Assembly: GCA_028583415.1 (NCBI GenBank)
Contig: CM053270.1
Location: 60,043,117-60,107,116, forward strand
Source of the DNA: Protea cynaroides
Taxonomy: Eukaryota > Streptophyta > Magnoliopsida > Proteales > Proteaceae
Reading direction: 5' to 3'
DNA length: 64,000 nucleotides
The notes beneath the pieces are model-generated. The model ran no database searches and was not told where the DNA came from. It saw only the letters and a program-made list of their open reading frames with translations. Made by a program: the position numbers and the translations under genes. Of this stretch, positions 58,877 to 64,000 are shown piece after piece. Position 1 is the first letter of the stretch. Each line of letters begins with the position of its first letter.

Positions 58877-59749
58877 TTACTTTTCCTTTGTGGGGGAGGT
58901 GGCTTGCTCATTTGCATCACATCTGTAGAAAATACCCTCGAAGTTGGCCCTTCTGTTGGACTTTGTGGTTGCAATATTTGAAATAAATGGGGCAGCCACC
59001 TCATTGGCCACAGTAGTTGATGGTAAAGAATGCAATTGTGGAGCAGCCACTTCATTTGTAATTGTTGTGGCTTGAGGTACAACACGTATAGGTTGTAACA
59101 TGGGATTGTTTATGGTGACCCCACCACTAAGTGGTGTTGAATAGTGCATCGGTATAGAGCTTGTTACCATAGAGTCGTGCCTATCGTCCATTGTATTTTG
59201 TGGGGTAGTAGTTGAATCATGGAATGCAAAATGGTGTTCAATAAAAGAACATTGCGGGAGATATATTTTCCCACTTTCCATGTGTAAGCACTTAATCGTT
59301 GATGCCTTGAACTGTACCCAATAAAAGTGCAAGGCAGTGATCTCGGTTGTAGTTTGTTTGAGTTGTAGGGCAGTGATCTCGGTTGTAGTTTGTTTGAGTT
59401 GTAGGGTCATAAGAGGATAACACCTACAACCATAGATCTTAAGCACATTATAATTTGGTTTTGTTTTAAGTAAAATTTTCCACGGAGATTGAACCGTTGT
59501 AGGTATCCTGTTTGTCAGAAAAACAGCAGCAGTGAAAGCATTATCCCAATATAACAGAGGTACTTTAGCATTATAGAGCATTGTCAAACCAGTTTGAATA
59601 ATATGTCGGTGCTTCCGCTCTGCACGACCATTTTGTTCATGTGTATGAGGACATGAGACTCGGTGTAGAATACCATTTGCTTTTAAATTTTTTGAAACAT
59701 TCTGATATTCACCACCCCAGTCGGTTTGTAGTCTTAATAGATGGTTCAA
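58877..59749 (-). pseudogene. Copia integrase core and linker
   Basis: Open over 290 residues. It starts inside the core with LRLQTDWGGEYQN (second acidic residue), then CPHTHEQNGRAERKHRHI (Glu in the ERKHR block), LLYWDNAFTAAVFLTNRIP and the KIYGCRCYPL block, followed by a low-complexity linker. Compared with relatives, 12 residues (LQLKQTTTEITA) are present twice because of a 36-base tandem duplication. The first catalytic Asp lies upstream at about 59,905, behind a stop. Confidence 0.85.
59333..59404. repeat. 36-base in-frame tandem duplication in copia integrase
   Basis: Two identical units starting ggcagtgatctcggttgtag at 59,333 and 59,369. Confidence 0.95.
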
Positions 59750-59900
59750 AATATTTTTCTACTTACCGTCTAAATGATTGGAATACTGAATAAACTTCAG
59801 ATTTGTGTACCATAGGATAAATCTAACAATATTTACTGAAATTATCAATGAAACTCACATAAAAATGAAATCCATTATGTGAAGTAATGGAAGAAAGACC

Positions 59901-60347
59901 TCATATATCCGAATGAATTAAATAAAAAAGACCTATGGAAACAGAATCAGAAGCATAGAATGGTAATTTATGTGACTTTCCTAAAGGATAAGAATGACAA
60001 AAAAAAACTCTCGAAACCCCTTCTACTGCCAATTTATTGCTAGTAATGATTTTCCATAGGATTTTGGGAGATGGATGCTCTAACCGTTGATACCATATAT
60101 CCATGGATGCACGTTCACCAACGAGAGCTTTAGGAAAAGTAGAGTAATATGGTTTATGCAAAAGTTTGTTGTGGAGATGGTACAAACCACTATCAAGACT
60201 GCCTTTGAGAAAGACCTTCCCTGAGGATCGATCCTTTACATTGTAATAAGAAGGATGGAATTCAAAAACAACATCATTATCATGAGTAAACTTAAAAACA
60301 CTGAGTAAATTTTTAGAAATTGATGGAACATGAAGAATATTTTTCAA
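59901..60347 (-). pseudogene. Copia GAG-pre-integrase region
   Basis: Open over 148 residues. ILHVPSISKNLLSVFKFTHD is the end of the protease/pre-integrase region. A YNVKDRSSGKVFLKGSLDSG block and WYQRLEHPSPKIL are typical of Ty1/copia pol. It stops at the HSDI motif of integrase where a CGA codon would have become TGA. Confidence 0.85.
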
Positions 60348-60511
60348 AGGAAGAGAACGGCTAGTAAAAATAATTTTGAATGACCCATGTTTTGGATAAG
60401 CAAACCTTGTCCATTACCAACTTGCACTTAGTTTGTTCCTTGATATTTTGACTGAATAGAGAAGTTGTTGAGATCTACTGTGATATGATCTGTTGCTCCA
60501 GAATCAGGATA

Positions 60512-60727
60512 TCAAGTATCTATATGTGGCGAGTTGTTGCTGGCAGCTAAATGTGCAACTAGTGGAAAAGACTGTGCTTGATAATTGTTATCAAAGCGAT
60601 GATAACAAGTCATTGTTGTATGACCATATGGAAAACAAACCTGACACCGTGGTTTGTTGTGACTGGTATAAGAATTGTTGTTTCCACCGAAGTTCCTACC
60701 ACGGTTACATTGAGAATATGAGTTCAC
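60512..60727 (-). pseudogene. Copia gag zinc-knuckle fragment
   Basis: A short open frame with Asn/Gly-rich sequence and CQVCFPYGHTTMTCYHRF, a CxxC(x4)H(x4)C zinc knuckle of retrotransposon gag. Confidence 0.75.
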
Positions 60728-61154
60728 ACCATAGGAATAATTGCCACGGCTTTGCCAATTTTTGTTGTTGTTGTTGTTTGTAGTTGCAACATTGACTTCG
60801 GGTAAAGAGGAAGGTTGAAGCTGCTATTCCAATCACATCTCATGACTGAGGAGCATCTCATGGAGATCAGTTAGGGATATTGAATCAAATCTTGTGGAGA
60901 TGGTTGTGACGAAGGCATCCCATTCTGGTCCAAGACCAACAAGAATGTGAAGCAATAATTCAGATTCAGGAACCGGGTTGGCTACCGCGGCTAAACTATC
61001 AGCAATTGATTTACACTACAACCAGGTTGATTGAGTTCCCATTTTTGTCCAATTACAGCTAATTGATAAAGTTGATTGGGATTCCATCTTTATCCAATTA
61101 TAGTTAATTGATACGGCTGATTGAACTCCCATCTTTATTCTTCACACTACAACC

Positions 61155-61715
61155 ATGGCAGATCACAAAAAGTCTGCAGCCATGAATTCTGAGTGGAGAT
61201 TGCAACAGTTTCTACAGATCTTCTTGTTATACTTGGAAAATTTGGCCTACGTGTTTGAGTACTAGAGTGCTTGAGAAACCAGAATTGGAATTGAAATGGG
61301 ACGGGATCCTAGCTTTGGGACCATTTAGTAACCGAAATCGAAAAAGAACCATCCCATTTGACACCCTATGATTATCATCCAATACCAATCTCACTAGTTA
61401 GACCAGCGCTGAAACAAGTACTAGACATGGTTAACAAGTGGCTTGGGGTTTGTAAAATTAATAAAGATCCTAACCCTAATGAGAACTGATGGCAATTTTA
61501 TTATATTTTTTGTGACTTTAAACTCAATTTTTGATTATTCTACTCTTTTCTTTGGGGTGGAGGGGGAGGTGTTTGCTGAAACCAGACTCATGAGAAAGAT
61601 GTATGGGTCCTCCAGATATGGGACAAACCCATGTTTGCTAATGTGCCAAAAGTCCGACATGATTCTAGTTATCTTGAATTGCTTGTCACAAATATATTGA
61701 GCCAGTTGATATAAT
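61155..61715. repeat. Direct repeat DR2 (partner at 52,196-52,735)
   Basis: Same blocks and order as DR1: ctgcagccatgaattct, ttggcctacgtgtttgag, gctttgggaccatttagtaacc, cttggggtttgtaaaattaa, tgctaatgtgccaaaagtcc. It carries an extra G-rich insertion near 61,555 (ggggtggagggggaggtg). Confidence 0.7.
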
Positions 61716-61734
61716 TAGTTTAAGGAAAAAAGAC

Positions 61735-62155
61735 ATTGTCTTCCCTTTACTATACCTAAAAGATAATGCCCTCTAATGTTTCAGAAAAAGACAAATGTTC
61801 TCAATTTTTAACGGTATTAAAGTGATATTTTTTGTGAACAATTCTACCTTCAACGTTTATCCCTACTTTAAAATCCTATTAATGTTAAAAGACCAGTATA
61901 ACCCTTCTACCCCAATTAAAATAAACCCTATTCTCATCTTCCTTCTCATTCTCCCCCATGCTCTACTTTCTGTCTTTTTCTACCATTGGAAGCTTCCCAA
62001 ATGAAGGCCACATTTTCTTTCTTGGCCCCAACTCTTCATTGGCAGTAATCAAAGCTGGATTACTTCTAATCCCTAGTTTCCCAATTTCAACTTTGGAAAA
62101 TAAATTTCAGGCGCTTCACACATTTCTCGGCAGACAGGATCTAAATGAGGGACGC
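61735..62155. mobile_element. Relative of the foldback element at 26,033-27,211
   Basis: gacaaatgttctcaatttttaacgg followed by attaaagtgatattttttgtg and acaattctacc matches the inner side of the left end of the VAMP-intron element. The right end is not found, so the copy is partial or diverged. An A-run of about 27 bases follows at 62,160. Confidence 0.45.
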
Positions 62156-62158
62156 TTC

Positions 62159-62186
<28 letters not shown>
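62159..62186. repeat. Poly-A run
   Basis: About 28 A on the + strand. It produces Lys/Phe runs in the surrounding open frames. Confidence 0.95.
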
Positions 62187-62189
<3 letters not shown>

Positions 62190-62578
62190 AGAAATGGATG
62201 ATCGATTTGATGGCACTTTTGCTTTTCACTCATCTCCAGCGTGTTAGGTTGGTGCCATTGGGTAGGATGTCTGTAATTTTTGGAATCACGATTCCCTTCC
62301 AGCTTTGGAGAAGTCGCAATTGTTTTGATTCCTGCTGCTGTATTAGCTCGAATTCTTAAATTTTTAGTGGAGTGAACAGAAGTTACAGAACTCAGTGGAG
62401 GGTTGACTTTCAAAGAGGAAATCGGACATCAATTTATCAATATTTTGAGTGGAGTTCTTGTAAGACTTTTTCAATTTTCTTTTAGTTTTCCCATGGGATT
62501 TCCTATAAACCATAACAGATACATCATACAGATTACTAGAACACAATGGACATTAAAAAGAGATGATAAGACACATAC

Positions 62579-62644
62579 CTCTTGCTGTAGATTGATTTCC
62601 AACCATTTCTTGTAGCTTTGAATACTTTGATCAGAGTCTTCCAT
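62579..62644 (-). CDS. Candidate first coding exon of an unidentified gene
   Basis: On the - strand an ATG at 62,644 opens 22 codons (MEDSDQSIQSYKKWLEINLQ, then Q and E) that end exactly before a good plant donor (GAG|GTATGTG) at 62,578. A TATA-like box lies about 90 bases upstream. The sequence is charged and predicted helical. I do not recognise the protein, and I could not find the following exons to the left, where transposon DNA begins. It may be a real gene whose later exons lie far away, a remnant, or chance. Confidence 0.35.
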
Positions 62645-62730
62645 AGTCTGTCGGGAATCTCTTTGCTTCTCTCTTCGTATGAGAATAGGAGAGGAAAAAA
62701 ACCATAGCTGCGGGGACCCTAACCATTGGC

Positions 62731-62740
62731 ATATATAATA
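62731..62740 (-). promoter_or_regulatory. TATA-like box for the candidate exon
   Basis: tattatatat on the - strand, about 90 bases before the ATG at 62,644, with a CT-rich leader (cctctcctattctcatacg) between. Confidence 0.35.
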
Positions 62741-62779
62741 CCACTCCACCACTGGACCAGTTCCACAGTGGACCATGTT

Positions 62780-64000
62780 GGTCCATTTCTAATCATACTT
62801 AAACTAGTCTACCTGTAACCAGTTTCCCATTGAACCAACTAACCGTATAATTAATATAACCCACAATAATATTCTTACATTCTCCCACTTGACTACATTA
62901 ATTATAGTCACCATTGACCCAACGTGACCATGAAATCTAATTACACAAAATCCAACCACTTTGATTCAGTCATTAAACTTACCAATGTTGAACAACAACG
63001 GAAAGTACTCTAACACAAATGGTGTAGCCCCTTTCATCAGCTACATACAAAGGTCCACTTAATGACATAAATCACTTTGAGATAAAAAAAATGAGTCCAA
63101 TGATCGACTAATTACGATCCCGTTACCTTTAAATCATTTTAGGTCAACGAACTTTGACATTATCTAACTTATAAGCAAAACGCCTCCAGCTTGGAATAAC
63201 ATCACACTTTAGCTTACCGCCTTCTTTGGCTAAATATCGCCTTGTAATTTTGACATGTCTTTTGTGAATGAATGCATACAAGCAATAAAATAAATGCTCA
63301 AGTAAAAAATAACCACGCTCACTAATAAACTAGCTACTACACCATATGCAATTCAATCAAACATTGATAAATAAATAAATACTTGATCTCCCACTAGTCA
63401 AGTAGATCAAAAGAACTCCCACTGACTAAGAGAATCTAAAGACTCCCACTGATAAAACTTTTTCCAATCACTCCAAGAAAACTACCTTAACCTGTCTCTA
63501 CATTGCCCTAGAGATCAGCACTATGACTGGTACAACTAGAGAACCTAAGATTGCACAGTCTAACCTTTGAAAAATTATTCACCATAATTCAGAACAAATA
63601 TAGTCAACATTACAAGCATTCATTTATCTTACAACATCATAAGCACCATAACAGTATGACTTCATTCTAATTAGTTGAAGAAAAAAACTTTCAATCTGAT
63701 ATTCCAAGTAACAACAATCACAATTTCAATGTGAGAAAACAAAATGTTAAGTCAAACAATAAATATAAATACAAATTAAACAATTAAAACAAAAAAAGCA
63801 GAAAAACCATTTGAACGTAAAGAAACTAAATAATTTCAACTCGCATTCAAGCCAACAGTCTTCAGAACCAACCTACTGAAAATACCTAGGGAGTCCTAGA
63901 ATCTTTATCCTTTTTTAGCTATGTCTATCTGACGTAATAGTATTTGGTCAAACCACCTATCTTTGGTCAATCTACCCATCTTTAAGCAATGTACCTTGAA
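62780..64000. other. No gene seen
   Basis: AT-rich DNA with ttacattctcccacttgact at about 62,874 and repeated tcccactgac blocks at 63,410-63,450. This looks like promoter-type or transposon-derived sequence, but I cannot assign it to a family. There are no ORFs of note. Confidence 0.35.

Larger units (their letters stand above)
58810..61020 (-). mobile_element. Ty1/copia retrotransposon, 5' half only (gag to integrase)
   Basis: Reading from 61,020 leftwards: gag domain (SIADSLAAVANPVPESELLL, LVGLGPEWDAFVTTIS), zinc knuckle (CQVCFPYGHTTMTCYH, 60,620-60,670), a decayed protease region, GAG-pre-integrase (60,347-59,901, ILHVPSISKNLLSVFKF, WYQRLEHPSPKIL), and integrase core (HSDI then a stop, TDWGGEY, NGRAERKHRHI). 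The integrase C-terminus and linker extend to about 58,810 (SNRVRKPKTYPDHETYTS). Reverse transcriptase and RNase H are absent. Several stops and shifts occur, so it is dead. No LTR could be joined to it with certainty. Confidence 0.85.

Noticed and set aside
62141..62413. Open frames on both strands around the poly-A run
   Set aside because: Phe/Lys runs come from the homopolymer. No domain is visible.

Overview
This is plant nuclear DNA, most likely from a eudicot with a repeat-rich genome. The evidence is plant spliceosomal introns with AT-rich bodies, a plant-type cytosolic tryptophanyl-tRNA synthetase sequence, a VAMP72 (plant R-SNARE) gene, and plant families of transposons (MULE, Tekay/Del-like Ty3/gypsy, Ty1/copia, Transposase_28-type elements, an Au-like SINE). 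The long introns (one of about 11 kb) and their transposon load recall a woody or basal eudicot, but the species cannot be named from the sequence. There are no bacterial operons, CRISPR arrays or rRNA genes, and I saw no convincing tRNA gene.

Layout. (1) 1.5-20.5 kb, + strand: a 12-exon cytosolic tryptophanyl-tRNA synthetase gene that keeps its introns but is a pseudogene. It has frameshifts in several exons, a 31-base partial duplication, an altered HIGH motif, an altered KMSKS motif and a deletion in the last exon. Its intron 8 holds a small foldback element and an 8.6-kb palindrome made of two tail-to-tail Mutator-like elements (8.2-16.8 kb). (2) 23.8-29.2 kb, + strand: an apparently intact five-exon VAMP72 gene, the only intact gene I can support in full. 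Its first intron carries an Au-like SINE and a foldback element, and its third intron has a GC donor. (3) 30.9-32.2 kb: a Tat/Ogre-like LTR remnant. (4) 32.8-51.7 kb: an array of at least three broken copies of a Transposase_28-type element with 271-base terminal repeats, partly in inverted arrangement. Inside one copy sits a complete but decayed 12.0-kb Tekay/Del-like chromovirus (37,516-49,537) with 2.3-kb LTRs and a 5-base target duplication. (5) 52-64 kb: direct repeats, foldback elements, a 5' half of a Ty1/copia element on the - strand, and at the right edge a candidate first exon of an unidentified - strand gene.

The strongest observations are four. The MULE palindrome is organised like a hairpin-RNA silencing locus (compare Mu killer of maize). 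The chromovirus has a 71-base intron-like insertion exactly between Gag and protease. The same chromovirus has a long antisense ORF with 14-residue repeats between its 5' LTR and gag. Its LTRs contain a 54-base-period triplet of AATAAA-bearing motifs and dense GGGGTCGA/TCGACCCC motifs. All exon boundaries and counts were worked out by eye. No searches, alignments or expression data were available.
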